From positions 1 to 64,000 of the forward strand of contig NZ_JHXW01000003.1 of assembly GCF_000622245.1 (NCBI RefSeq): 64,000 nt of DNA, given 5' to 3'. The notes beneath the pieces were generated by a model. It had not been told where the DNA came from, did not search any database, and saw only the letters and a list, made by a program, of their open reading frames with translations. Below, piece by piece: positions 17,386 to 27,804 of this stretch (the stretch's first letter is position 1; every line of letters starts with the position of its first letter). The stretch comes from Fusobacterium perfoetens ATCC 29250 (GTDB taxonomy: Bacteria; Fusobacteriota; Fusobacteriia; Fusobacteriales; Fusobacteriaceae). The position numbers and the translations under genes were made by a program.

Positions 17386-20004
17386 ATGATAGTTGATGAA
17401 ACTCCTTTAATGAAACAATATATGGAAATAAAAAAGCAGTATCAAGATAGTATTTTATTTTTTAGGCTTGGTGATTTCTATGAAATGTTTTATGAGGATG
17501 CAAAAATAGCTTCAAAAGAATTAGGACTTACTTTAACAAAAAGAAATAAAAAAATGGATGTACCTTTAGCAGGAGTCCCATATCATTCTGTAGCTTCTTA
17601 TATAGCTAAATTAGTAAATAAAGGCTACAAAGTTGCTATATGTGAACAAGTGGAAGACCCAAAAGATGTAAAAGGTATAGTAAAAAGAGAAGTTGTAAGA
17701 GTTATTACTCCTGGAACTATTATAGATACTGAATATTTAGATGAAAAGAATAATAATTATCTAATGGGGATAATTATAAAAGAAAAAAATATAGTTATTA
17801 GTTATGTAGATATTACAACAGGAGAGTTTAAAACAACTAAAATAGTAGAAGGAAATTTAATATATAAACTTTTAGGTGAAATTAATAAAATTTTTCCAAA
17901 AGAGATAATAACAGATGAAAAAAGTTATTTAATACTTTTAAAAGAATTGGAAAATAGTAGAATTTTAGAAAAAATAAATTTAACAAAAATATCTTTTGTA
18001 AGAAATTCAGAAAAATATCTTTTAGAATATTTTAAAATTCAATCTCTAGATAGTTTTGGAATAAGTAAATCTGAAGAAGAAATTATTTTAATTTGTGCTA
18101 TGACTTTAAAATATGTTGTAGATTTACAAAAAGGTAAAGAATTACCAATAAATAAAATTTCTTATGTAAATTGCAATGATATAATGGAATTAAATCTTAC
18201 TACTCAAAGAAATTTAGATATAATAGAAAATTATAAAGGAAATAATACAGGAACATTACTTTGGGTATTAGATTATTGTAAAAACTCTATGGGAAGTAGA
18301 TTACTAAAAAAAATAGTTAAAAATCCTACTTTAAATATAAATGAAATTAGAAAAAGACAAGAAGATATAGGATATTTTATAAATGAAGTTTTGGTTAGAG
18401 AAGAAGTACGTGAAAGATTAAAAGATATTTATGATATTGAAAGAATTATTGGAAAATTGACTTTAGAAACTATAAATGGAAGAGATTTAGTAGCTTTAAA
18501 GGAGTCAATAAAAAATACTTTAGAAATATATAAAATTCTTCTTAGAAATAATTCTACAATATTAACTGTAGATATAGAAAAAAGTGTAGAGATTTATAAT
18601 CTAATAGAAAAAGTTATAGTTAATGAACCACCATTTTCAATAAGAGAAGGTGGGATTATAAAAGATGGATATAATGAAGAATTAGATGAATTAAGAAATA
18701 TAGCTGAACATGGTCAAGATTATTTATTAAAAATAGAGGCTAGTGAAAGAGAAAAAACAGGGATAAAAGGACTAAAAATAAAATATAATAAAGTATTTGG
18801 ATATTTCATAGAAGTAACTAAAACTAATTCAGAATTGGTTCCTGATTATTATATAAGGAAACAAACTTTAGTAAATGCTGAAAGATATATAGTTCCAGAA
18901 TTAAAAGAATATGAAGATAAGATATTAAATGCAAAAAATAGAATAGAAAGTTTAGAATACTATTTATTTAAAGAAGTAACAGGAAAACTAAAAGAATATA
19001 TAGAAATGTTACAAGAATTAAGTAATAAAATTTCATATCTTGATGTAATTTCTACTTTAGCTTATGTGGCAATAAAGAATAATTATATAAAGCCTGAAAT
19101 AGTGGAAACTGGAGAAATGGAAATATTGGGTGGAAGGCATCCAATAGTTGAAAAATTAATTCCTACTGGAGAATTTGTAAAAAATAATGTTACTTTAAAT
19201 GAAAATAAAAATTTTATAATTCTTACAGGACCTAATATGTCTGGAAAATCAACTTATATGAAGCAAATAGCATTGATAATAATAATGGCTCATATAGGAA
19301 GTTATGTTCCAGCAGATTATGCTAAAATTTCTTTAGTAGATAAAATATTTACTAGAATAGGTGCTAGTGATGACTTAATTACAGGACAATCAACATTTAT
19401 GTTAGAGATGAGTGAAGTAGCTAATATACTAAATAGTGCAACAGAAAAATCTTTTATTATATTAGATGAAATAGGCAGAGGAACTTCAACATTTGATGGA
19501 ATTTCTATAGCTTCAGCTATAACAGAATATATTCATGATAAAATAAAAGCAAAAACGATTTTTGCTACTCATTATCATGAACTTACTGAATTAGGAGAAA
19601 GATTAGAAAGAGCAGCTAATTATAGAATTGAAGTACAAGAAAAAAATAATGAAATTAAATTTCTAAGAGAAATAGTACAAGGAGGAGCTGATAAATCTTA
19701 TGGAATTGAAGTAGCAAGGTTAGCAGGTCTTCCTAAAGAAATATTAAAAAATTCTAAAAAAATATTAAATATTTTAGAAGAAAGAAAAAATGTTATTGAA
19801 AGAAATTTAGGAATAGAACAAATGATATTATTTGGAAATAATAGTGGGATAAATATAGAAACTTCTAAAGAGGAAATTTTTGAAGAAAAATTAAAAGAAG
19901 AAGAGAAAAAAGTATTGGATTTAATTAGAGAAATAGATATAAATAATTTTACTCCAATGGAGGCATTACTAAAAATAAATGAGTTGAAAAAAATCCTAAA
20001 TTAA
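17386..20004 (+). CDS. mutS: DNA mismatch repair protein MutS
   Basis: An 872-aa mismatch-recognition ATPase. The N-terminal mismatch-binding domain carries the FxE motif within GDFYEMFYED near residue 30. The ATPase domain has Walker A GPNMSGKST near residue 620 and Walker B FIILDEIGRGTSTFDG, then a helix-turn-helix dimer segment. Full length for the MutS1 family. The neighbouring partner mutL is not in the window. AAAGGA precedes the ATG. Confidence 0.98.
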   Translation: MIVDETPLMKQYMEIKKQYQDSILFFRLGDFYEMFYEDAKIASKELGLTLTKRNKKMDVPLAGVPYHSVASYIAKLVNKGYKVAICEQVEDPKDVKGIVKREVVRVITPGTIIDTEYLDEKNNNYLMGIIIKEKNIVISYVDITTGEFKTTKIVEGNLIYKLLGEINKIFPKEIITDEKSYLILLKELENSRILEKINLTKISFVRNSEKYLLEYFKIQSLDSFGISKSEEEIILICAMTLKYVVDLQKGKELPINKISYVNCNDIMELNLTTQRNLDIIENYKGNNTGTLLWVLDYCKNSMGSRLLKKIVKNPTLNINEIRKRQEDIGYFINEVLVREEVRERLKDIYDIERIIGKLTLETINGRDLVALKESIKNTLEIYKILLRNNSTILTVDIEKSVEIYNLIEKVIVNEPPFSIREGGIIKDGYNEELDELRNIAEHGQDYLLKIEASEREKTGIKGLKIKYNKVFGYFIEVTKTNSELVPDYYIRKQTLVNAERYIVPELKEYEDKILNAKNRIESLEYYLFKEVTGKLKEYIEMLQELSNKISYLDVISTLAYVAIKNNYIKPEIVETGEMEILGGRHPIVEKLIPTGEFVKNNVTLNENKNFIILTGPNMSGKSTYMKQIALIIIMAHIGSYVPADYAKISLVDKIFTRIGASDDLITGQSTFMLEMSEVANILNSATEKSFIILDEIGRGTSTFDGISIASAITEYIHDKIKAKTIFATHYHELTELGERLERAANYRIEVQEKNNEIKFLREIVQGGADKSYGIEVARLAGLPKEILKNSKKILNILEERKNVIERNLGIEQMILFGNNSGINIETSKEEIFEEKLKEEEKKVLDLIREIDINNFTPMEALLKINELKKILN

Positions 20005-20034
20005 ATTTTAAATGACTTAAACTTAGGAGGAGGA

Positions 20035-22740
20035 ATGAATAAAAAATTAAAAAATTCTATAATAGCTATAGGAATAATTTTGATAGTTTATTTAAATTAT
20101 TATAAACCAGAAAAAGGTTTAGGTGTGATAAAAAATGTTATAGAGACAACTAATGTTGTATATGATACAGACGGATATCATATAGAAGCAGGAAGACAAA
20201 TAGATGATATGGATTTAGATACAACAAAATTTGAAAGAGCTACAGCTAAATATGAAGATATGACTCTTTCAGGAAATAAAGCATTTATAGATGCTGGAAA
20301 AAATTTATTTTTAGAAGAAAATATAGTTGGAGATAATGGAAAAGGGTGGAAAATATTCTCTAATAAATTAAATTATAATCAATATAAAGATTTATTAGTT
20401 TCTAATGATGGAATAAAAGCTATAAATGAATTAGAAAATGTTATTTTAGAAGGAAATGAATTGATAACTAATAAAAAGTTTGATGTTATCAATATAAAAA
20501 AACAAGTAAAAATGTCTAATGATAAATTTTTAATAGAAGGAGATAACGGAGTTTATCAAGAAAAGAAAAAAATATTTACTCTTACAGGAAATGGAAAATT
20601 TAAAAATATTAATCCTGAAGAGAATAGTTTTTCAGGTGAATTTAAAAATGGAAAATATTATATTGATAAAAATAAAATAGAAATCAGAAATGGTTTTACA
20701 GGATATTATGGAAAAGGAGTTATACAAGGAAAAAATTTAGATTATAATAATCTAAAAGAGACTTTTATAGCTAATGATAACCCAGTAATAACAATTGATG
20801 GATATATAATAAATTCTCAAAAAATACAAAAAATAAGACCAGAAAGGGAAATTGATATAATTGGTAAAGTTAATGGAACTAATGGGGATATAAAATTTGT
20901 TGGGGATAATGGAATTTATAAAATAGATGAAAAGATTATTGAATTAAATGGAAATGTAGAGATAACTAATGCAAAAGGTGAAAAAATTATAGGAGATTCA
21001 GCAATTTATAATGTAGAATCTAAAATAGGATATTTTACATCTAAAAAAGATAAAGTTGTATATACTTATGAAGATAGAAAAGCAACTTCTAAAAATTTCG
21101 TTTATAATTTTGATAAAGAAGAGATGGAGTTAAAAGAAGGATATATTTATGAAGATAAGGACTATATAAGTATTGGACAACAAATGAATTATAATAATAT
21201 AACTAAAATAGGAGATATAATTTTAGGAAATGTTATTTCTAAAGTAAATAATAATAAAATAGAAGCAGAAAAAATAATTTTTGATACTCAAAAGAAAGAT
21301 TATTATGCTATAGGAAAAGTAAAAGCAACTAATAAAACTAATATTTTAAAAACAGATAAGTTAGAATACTATACTTCTAAAGATAGAGGTGCTATACCAA
21401 ATGACTTTACTATAGAAAATTTAGAGGATAAAAGTATAATAACAAGTAAAAATGTAGAATATATTATTTCTAAAAATGAGATTCAAACAGATGAAGTATT
21501 TAATTATGAAACTTTAACTTCTACATTTACAGGAAAAGGATTAACTTATAATTTAACTAGTGAGTTAGGATATATTTTAAATGAAGTAAAATATGTAAGT
21601 AAAGATACTGAAAATATAATTACAGGAGATACTGGAGAGTTTAAAAAAGATGAATTTTTAAAGATAAAAAATAATGTAAAATTACTTACTGAAAAAGAGG
21701 AATTTTTAACTTCAGAAGCAAATTATAAATTAAAAGAAGAAGTTATAAAATTTGATAATAACATTACTTTTAAGACTAAAGATAATAAATTTAATGGACT
21801 AGTAGAAAATGGTATTTTAAGAAATAAAGAAAAAATATTTACAGGAAATAAATTTAGTGGTACAAGTGATAAAAATGAAAAAATAACTTCAAATAATTTA
21901 GAATATTTAATGGAAGAGAAAATTTTAAAATTAAAAGGTAATGTATTGGTTTATAATGAAGAATCTAAATTAAAAGGTAATGAAGTTATTTATAATACAC
22001 AACAAAATACTATATTTGCAACAGGTAATGTTTCAATTGACCATCAAAACAATATAAAAATGTTAGCAGATAATATTTTATCAAATACAATAACTAGAGA
22101 CATATTTGGAGAAAAAATAAGCATAAAAACAGCTACAGAAGAAATAAAAGCAGATAAATTTTCTGGAAATTCAGATAAATTAATATTCAATTTTGTAGAT
22201 AATGTAAAAGGAAAGGTTGTTACAATGGATAAAGGAAAAAAAGTTGTAACAGACTTATCAGGAAAAAGTTTGAAAACATATTTTAGATTAAAAAGTGGAA
22301 AATATGAAGTTCAAAAAATCATTGGAAAAAAAGATACTATTATTTCAAGAGATAAACAAAATATAAAATCAGATGATATAGAGTATGATTTTATAAAAGG
22401 TAATATAATAGCTAGAAAAAATAATAAAATATATGCTGAAACAGAAAAAAATAAAACTTTAATTTTGGGAGAAAATATAAGTGGAAATATTAAGGAAGAA
22501 AAATTAAATTTAAATTCTAAAACAACTATAGAAAACATAGATAATAAAGGAGAAAAAACTATATTAATAGGAGATAGAGGAATTTTAAATAATATTAATC
22601 AAACATTAGAATTAATAGGAAATGTAAAAATAGAAAATAGTCAACTTATATTTAATTCAGATAGAGCTATATATAATAGAAATACTCAAAAAATAAAAGC
22701 ATATGGTAAGTCTAATATTAATTATAAAACAAACAAATAA
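20035..22740 (+). CDS. Giant LptC/LptA-like (OstA-like) LPS transport protein
   Basis: A 901-aa protein with one N-terminal membrane helix (residues about 8-22) and a very long periplasmic part built of short recurring beta repeats, for example GDNGIYKIDEKIIELNGNV, KGNEVIYNTQQNTIFATGNV and GDRGILNNINQTLELIGNV. This is the pattern of OstA/LptA/LptC jellyroll strands. LptC is normally about 190 aa and LptA about 180 aa. This one protein occupies the lptC-lptA position, 12 bases before lptB, and no separate lptA is present. I infer that it anchors in the inner membrane and forms much or all of the periplasmic LPS bridge. Ribosome site AGGAGGAGG. The family call rests on repeats and context, not on a search. 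Confidence 0.8.
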   Translation: MNKKLKNSIIAIGIILIVYLNYYKPEKGLGVIKNVIETTNVVYDTDGYHIEAGRQIDDMDLDTTKFERATAKYEDMTLSGNKAFIDAGKNLFLEENIVGDNGKGWKIFSNKLNYNQYKDLLVSNDGIKAINELENVILEGNELITNKKFDVINIKKQVKMSNDKFLIEGDNGVYQEKKKIFTLTGNGKFKNINPEENSFSGEFKNGKYYIDKNKIEIRNGFTGYYGKGVIQGKNLDYNNLKETFIANDNPVITIDGYIINSQKIQKIRPEREIDIIGKVNGTNGDIKFVGDNGIYKIDEKIIELNGNVEITNAKGEKIIGDSAIYNVESKIGYFTSKKDKVVYTYEDRKATSKNFVYNFDKEEMELKEGYIYEDKDYISIGQQMNYNNITKIGDIILGNVISKVNNNKIEAEKIIFDTQKKDYYAIGKVKATNKTNILKTDKLEYYTSKDRGAIPNDFTIENLEDKSIITSKNVEYIISKNEIQTDEVFNYETLTSTFTGKGLTYNLTSELGYILNEVKYVSKDTENIITGDTGEFKKDEFLKIKNNVKLLTEKEEFLTSEANYKLKEEVIKFDNNITFKTKDNKFNGLVENGILRNKEKIFTGNKFSGTSDKNEKITSNNLEYLMEEKILKLKGNVLVYNEESKLKGNEVIYNTQQNTIFATGNVSIDHQNNIKMLADNILSNTITRDIFGEKISIKTATEEIKADKFSGNSDKLIFNFVDNVKGKVVTMDKGKKVVTDLSGKSLKTYFRLKSGKYEVQKIIGKKDTIISRDKQNIKSDDIEYDFIKGNIIARKNNKIYAETEKNKTLILGENISGNIKEEKLNLNSKTTIENIDNKGEKTILIGDRGILNNINQTLELIGNVKIENSQLIFNSDRAIYNRNTQKIKAYGKSNINYKTNK

Positions 22741-22752
22741 AAGGAGAAATCA

Positions 22753-23478
22753 ATGATAAGTATAGAGGGACAACATCTATGTAAAACATATAAAAAAAGA
22801 CAAGTTGTAAAAGATGTAAGTCTTAAGGTAAAAAAAGGTGAAATTGTGGGACTTTTAGGACCAAATGGAGCTGGAAAAACAACTACTTTTTATATGATAA
22901 CAGGAATAATAAAGCCAGATAGTGGAAAGATATACTGTAATGATGAGGATATATCAACATTTCCAATGTATAAAAGAGCAAATTTAGGAATAGGATATTT
23001 AGCTCAAGAAGCTTCTGTATTTAGAAATTTAACTGTTGAAGATAATATATATGCTGTTTTAGAGATGAAGAATTTATCAAAAGAAGAGCAGAAAAAAATA
23101 GTTGAAGAATTATTAGCAGAGTTTAAATTATCTCATATAGCTAAATCTTATGGATATTCTTTATCAGGAGGGGAAAGAAGAAGAGTAGAAATAGCTAGAA
23201 CAATAGCTAATAACCCAGATTTTATTTTACTTGATGAACCTTTTGCAGGAGTAGACCCTATAGCTGTAGAAGATATTCAAGATATAATAAAATATTTAAA
23301 AGAAAAAGGATTAGGTATTTTAATTACAGACCATAGTGTAAGAGAAACTTTAAGAATAACAGATAGAGCTTATATTATGGCTGAAGGAGAAGTTTTAATA
23401 AGTGGAACACCAGAAGAAATAGCAAAGAATGAGGTAGCTAAAAAAGTTTATCTTGGTGAGAACTTTAAATTAGATTAA
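22753..23478 (+). CDS. lptB: LPS export ABC transporter ATP-binding protein LptB
   Basis: A 241-aa ABC ATPase on the cytoplasmic face that powers LPS extraction by LptFG. Walker [12 protein letters not shown] is near residues 36-46, the signature is LSGGERRR, Walker B is [13 protein letters not shown], and the His switch is in ITDHSVRE. The sequence [20 protein letters not shown] is typical of LptB rather than other ABC proteins. Its membrane partners are at 31608-33757 in the same run of genes. Ribosome site AAGGAG. Confidence 0.96.
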   Translation: MISIEGQHLCKTYKKRQVVKDVSLKVKKGEIVGLLGPNGAGKTTTFYMITGIIKPDSGKIYCNDEDISTFPMYKRANLGIGYLAQEASVFRNLTVEDNIYAVLEMKNLSKEEQKKIVEELLAEFKLSHIAKSYGYSLSGGERRRVEIARTIANNPDFILLDEPFAGVDPIAVEDIQDIIKYLKEKGLGILITDHSVRETLRITDRAYIMAEGEVLISGTPEEIAKNEVAKKVYLGENFKLD

Positions 23479-23514
23479 TAAAAACAAAATTAATATATAG
23501 ATATTGGAGGAAAA

Positions 23515-26124
23515 ATGTTAACAGGTAACGAAATTAGAGAAAAATTTATAGAATTTTTCGAGAGCAAAAATCACAGACACTTTGAAAGTTCATCATTAAT
23601 TCCAGATGACCCAACTCTACTTTTAACAGTAGCAGGAATGGTTCCTTTTAAACCTTATTTTTTAGGGCAAAAACCAGCTCCTACTCCAAGAGTAACAACA
23701 TTTCAAAAATGTATAAGAACAAATGATTTAGATAATGTTGGAAAAACAGCTAGACATCATACATTTTTTGAAATGTTAGGAAATTTCTCTTTTGGAGATT
23801 ATTTTAAAAAAGAGTCAATAAGATGGTCTTATGAATTTATAACAGAAGTTTTAAAAATAGATAAAAATAGATTATGGGTATCTGTTTTTGAAACTGATGA
23901 TGAAGCTGAAAGTTTATGGATATCAGAATGTAATTTTCCTAAAGAAAGAATAGTAAGATTGGGAGAAGATGACAACTGGTGGGCAGCTGGACCTACAGGT
24001 TCTTGTGGACCATGTTCAGAAATATATGTAGATTTAGGTATAAAATTTGGTGGAAATGAAAATTCTAGACTTGGAGATCCAGATACAGATGACCGTTTTA
24101 TAGAAATTTGGAACCTTGTATTTACTGAATGGAATAGAATGGAAGATGGGCATTTAGAACCATTACCTAAGAAAAATATAGATACAGGAGCTGGATTAGA
24201 AAGAATAACTTCAGTTATTCAAGGAAAAGCAAATAACTTTGAAACAGATTTATTATTTCCAATAGTTGAAGCTATGGCAAAAGTAGCTGGAATAAAATAT
24301 GGAGAAAATCCTAAATATGATTATTCTTTAAAAGTTATTGCTGACCATGGTAGAGCAGTTACTTTCTTGATTAATGATGGAGTAATTCCATCAAATGAAG
24401 GAAGAGGATATGTATTAAGAAGAATTTTAAGAAGAGCTATAAGACATGGAAGACTTTTAGGAGTAAAAGAATTATTCCTTTATAATATAGTAGATGTAGT
24501 TGTAGAATTAATGAAGGGAGCTTATCCTGATTTAGCAACAAATTTAAAACATATAAAGAAAGTAGTAAAAATAGAAGAAGAAAAATTCTCTAATACTCTT
24601 GATTTAGGAATTCAACATGTTATGAATGCTATTGAAGAGGCAAAAATTAAAGGGGAAGATTTTTTATCTGGAGAAATAACATTTAAATTATATGATACTT
24701 ATGGGTTCCCTTATGAATTAACAGAAGAAATTTGTAATGAAAATCAAATAAAAGTTTATAAAAATGAATTTGACCAAAAAATGGAAGAACAAAGAGAACT
24801 TGCTAGAAATTCAAGAGAAGTTGTAATGGAAAAAGGACAAGATGCTTTTATTGAAGCTTTCTTTGATGAACATGGAAAAACAATTTTTACAGGATATAGA
24901 AGTACAAAAGAAACAGCAAAAATTCTTTTTGTAAAAAAATTAGAAGAAGATAAATTTATGGTTATTACAGATAAAACTCCATTTTATGCTGAATCAGGAG
25001 GACAAGAAGCAGATTTTGGTACTATAGTTTCTTCTACAGGAAGTAGTGGAGTTATTATAGATGTAAAAAAACAAAAAGATATTTTTATGCATACAGTTAA
25101 AGTAGTAAATGGAATTTATAATCTAGTTGAAGGAGCAGAAGTTAAATTAGCTGTTGATGAAAACAGAAGAGCAGCTATATCTAAAAACCATAGTGCAACT
25201 CATCTATTACATAAAGCTTTAAGAGAAGTTCTAGGAACTCATGTTCAACAAGCTGGTTCCTTAGTATCTGCTGATAAATTAAGATTTGACTTTAACCATT
25301 ATGAAGCATTAACAGATGAAGAATTAGAAAAAGTTGAAAGACTTGTAAATGCTAAAATATCTGAATCAATATTTTCAACTATAAGGGAGATGCCAATAGA
25401 TGAAGCTAAAAAATTAGGGGCTATGGCATTATTTGGAGATAAATATCAAGATATAGTAAGAGTAGTTTCTTTTGGAGAATTTTCAACAGAGTTATGTGGT
25501 GGAATACATGTTTTAAATACATCAGAAATAGGATTATTTAAAATTATATCTGAAACAGGAATAGCTGCTGGAATAAGAAGAATAGAAGCTCAAACTGGAT
25601 ACCATGCTTATGAAACAGTAAAATCTATGGAAAAATTAATAGATAAAGTTTCTAGAACACTAAAAACAGAATCAACTAAGCTAGAAGAAAAAGTAGAAAA
25701 AATTATGGAAGAATTAAAATCTTCATTAAAAGAAATTGAAGAATTAAAATCTAAAATAGCTACTTATGAAGTAAATTCTTTATTTGAACAAGTAACTGAG
25801 ATAAATGGAGTCAAAGTTTTAGTTAAAGGATTTGAAAACAAAGAAAGTGATTCATTAAGAGAAATTGTAGATAAAGCTAAAGATAAATTAGGAAGCTGTG
25901 TAGTTGTTTTAGGAGCAAATAATGGAAAAGCTATATTTGCAGTTGGAGTAACAAAGGATTTAACTTCTAAAGTAAAAGCCGGAGAATTAGTAAAACAATT
26001 AGCGATATTAACAGGTGGAAACGGAGGAGGAAGACCTGACTTTGCCCAAGCTGGTGGAAAAGAAGGAAACAAAGTTAATGAAGTTTTAGAAGTAACAAAA
26101 AATATATTAAAAGAAAAACTTTAA
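23515..26124 (+). CDS. alaS: Alanyl-tRNA synthetase
   Basis: Class II synthetase of 869 aa. In order: the catalytic core (FQKCIRTNDLDNVGKTARHHTFFEMLGNFSFGDYF spans motif 2), the tRNA-recognition region, the editing domain with zinc-binding HSATHLLH and CGGIHV segments, and a C-terminal coiled-coil/DHHA1 domain ending in GGNGGGRPDFAQAGG. All hallmarks are intact and length is normal. Ribosome site TGGAGG. Confidence 0.98.
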   Translation: MLTGNEIREKFIEFFESKNHRHFESSSLIPDDPTLLLTVAGMVPFKPYFLGQKPAPTPRVTTFQKCIRTNDLDNVGKTARHHTFFEMLGNFSFGDYFKKESIRWSYEFITEVLKIDKNRLWVSVFETDDEAESLWISECNFPKERIVRLGEDDNWWAAGPTGSCGPCSEIYVDLGIKFGGNENSRLGDPDTDDRFIEIWNLVFTEWNRMEDGHLEPLPKKNIDTGAGLERITSVIQGKANNFETDLLFPIVEAMAKVAGIKYGENPKYDYSLKVIADHGRAVTFLINDGVIPSNEGRGYVLRRILRRAIRHGRLLGVKELFLYNIVDVVVELMKGAYPDLATNLKHIKKVVKIEEEKFSNTLDLGIQHVMNAIEEAKIKGEDFLSGEITFKLYDTYGFPYELTEEICNENQIKVYKNEFDQKMEEQRELARNSREVVMEKGQDAFIEAFFDEHGKTIFTGYRSTKETAKILFVKKLEEDKFMVITDKTPFYAESGGQEADFGTIVSSTGSSGVIIDVKKQKDIFMHTVKVVNGIYNLVEGAEVKLAVDENRRAAISKNHSATHLLHKALREVLGTHVQQAGSLVSADKLRFDFNHYEALTDEELEKVERLVNAKISESIFSTIREMPIDEAKKLGAMALFGDKYQDIVRVVSFGEFSTELCGGIHVLNTSEIGLFKIISETGIAAGIRRIEAQTGYHAYETVKSMEKLIDKVSRTLKTESTKLEEKVEKIMEELKSSLKEIEELKSKIATYEVNSLFEQVTEINGVKVLVKGFENKESDSLREIVDKAKDKLGSCVVVLGANNGKAIFAVGVTKDLTSKVKAGELVKQLAILTGGNGGGRPDFAQAGGKEGNKVNEVLEVTKNILKEKL

Positions 26125-26139
26125 GAAGAGGTATATTGA

Positions 26140-26562
26140 ATGTATAAAAAATATATTTCTTTAGATATAGGAGATGTAAGAATAGGAGTAGCAAAATCTG
26201 ATATTATGGGAGTTGTTGCTACTCCCTATGAAGTTATTGATAGAAAAAAAGTTAAATCTGTAAAAAGAATATCTGAAATTTTAGAAGAGAATAATACTAA
26301 ATCTCTTGTAGTTGGAATTCCAAAGAGTTTAGATGGAACTGAAAAAAGACAAGCTGAAAAGGTAAGAGAATATATAGAAAAATTAAAAAGAAATATACCT
26401 AATTTAGAAGTTTATGAAGTAGATGAAAGAATGACAACAGTATCAGCAGATAGAATGCTTACAGATGGGGGAAAAAAAGGAGCATTGGAAAAAAGAAAGG
26501 TAGTTGATAAAATAGCTGCAGCTATAATTTTACAAACTTTTTTAGATTCCAAGAGAAAATAG
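26140..26562 (+). CDS. ruvX: Putative pre-16S rRNA nuclease YqgF/RuvX
   Basis: A 140-aa RNase H-fold protein. It starts YISLDIGDVRIGVAKSD, carrying the first catalytic Asp, and has VVGIPKSLDGTEKRQAE in the middle and YEVDERMTTVSADRML near the end, the standard YqgF signatures. The family matures the 16S rRNA 5' end. The alaS-ruvX order, with a 15-base gap, is common in bacteria. Confidence 0.94.
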   Translation: MYKKYISLDIGDVRIGVAKSDIMGVVATPYEVIDRKKVKSVKRISEILEENNTKSLVVGIPKSLDGTEKRQAEKVREYIEKLKRNIPNLEVYEVDERMTTVSADRMLTDGGKKGALEKRKVVDKIAAAIILQTFLDSKRK

Positions 26563-26578
26563 TATTTGGAGGAATTTC

Positions 26579-27802
26579 ATGAGAGGAAAAATATTCATGA
26601 GGGCTTTATTAGTATTGGTAGTATTAATGGGAGCTTTGTTTATTATAAAAAAAGAACCTATGAAATTAGGATTGGACTTAAAAGGGGGAGTTTATGCTGT
26701 ATTAGAAGCTTCACCTGAAAATCCTAATGAACAAATTGATTCAGAAACAATGGATAGTTTAATTGAAGTATTAGACAGAAGAATCAACGGAATTGGTGTA
26801 GCAGAATCAGTTGTACAAAAAGCAGGAGATAATAGAGTAATTATAGAATTACCAGGTATTAAAGATACTCAAGAAGCTATAAATATGATAGGAAAAACAG
26901 CTCTTTTAGAATTTAAAATAATGGATGAGAATGGAAATTTAGGAGAAACTCTTTTAACAGGTGGGGCTTTAAAAAAAGCACAAGTTGGATATGGACAGTT
27001 AGGAGACCCTCAAATTAATTTTGAATTGAAACCAGAAGGAGCAGTTGAATTTGCTAGAATTACTAGAGAGAATATTGGAAGACAATTAGCAATAGTTTTA
27101 GATGGAAAAGTACAAACAGCTCCAGTTATAAAAACAGAAATTTCAGGAGGAAGTGGAAGTATAAGTGGAAATTATACAGTAGAAGAAGCTCAAAAAACAG
27201 CAATGCTTTTAAACTCAGGAGCTCTTCCTATAAAAGCTGAAATAGTAGAAACAAGAACAGTAGGAGCGACTTTAGGGGATGAATCTATAGCAGCAAGTTT
27301 AATAGCTGGAAAAGTGGGAATAGTTTTAATAATGGTATTTATGTTATTGTTCTATAGAATGCCAGGACTTTTAGCTGATATTGCACTAATATGTTTTGGA
27401 ATAATAAACTTTGGGGTAATAAATTTTATAGGAGCAACCTTAACATTACCAGGAATTGCAGGATTCATATTATCTACAGGAATGGCTGTTGATGCTAATG
27501 TAATTATATTTGAAAGAATAAAAGAGGAATTAAGATTTGGAAATACTGTAAGAGGAGCTATAGCAGCAGGATTTAGTAAAGGATTTATAGCTATTTTTGA
27601 TTCTAACTTAACTACTTTAATAATTACAACAATATTATTTATCTTTGGAACAGGACCTGTAAAAGGATTTGCAGTAACTCTTACAATAGGAACTTTAGCT
27701 TCTATGTTCACAGCAATTACAATAACAAGAGTCTTACTTGATATATTTGTAGAAGTATTTGGAATAAAAAATCCAAGATTATTTGGAGTAAGGGGGAAAT
27801 AA
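26579..27802 (+). CDS. secD: Protein translocase subunit SecD
   Basis: A 407-aa inner-membrane protein that uses the proton gradient to help pull exported proteins through SecYEG. It has one N-terminal helix, the signature LGLDLKGGVYAVLE near residue 30, a periplasmic P1 domain (somewhat short) and five C-terminal helices including GFILSTGMAVDANVIIFERIKEE, the RND-type motif with the conserved Asp. Ribosome site TTGGAGG. It is directly followed by secF. Confidence 0.97.
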   Translation: MRGKIFMRALLVLVVLMGALFIIKKEPMKLGLDLKGGVYAVLEASPENPNEQIDSETMDSLIEVLDRRINGIGVAESVVQKAGDNRVIIELPGIKDTQEAINMIGKTALLEFKIMDENGNLGETLLTGGALKKAQVGYGQLGDPQINFELKPEGAVEFARITRENIGRQLAIVLDGKVQTAPVIKTEISGGSGSISGNYTVEEAQKTAMLLNSGALPIKAEIVETRTVGATLGDESIAASLIAGKVGIVLIMVFMLLFYRMPGLLADIALICFGIINFGVINFIGATLTLPGIAGFILSTGMAVDANVIIFERIKEELRFGNTVRGAIAAGFSKGFIAIFDSNLTTLIITTILFIFGTGPVKGFAVTLTIGTLASMFTAITITRVLLDIFVEVFGIKNPRLFGVRGK

Positions 27803-27804
27803 AG

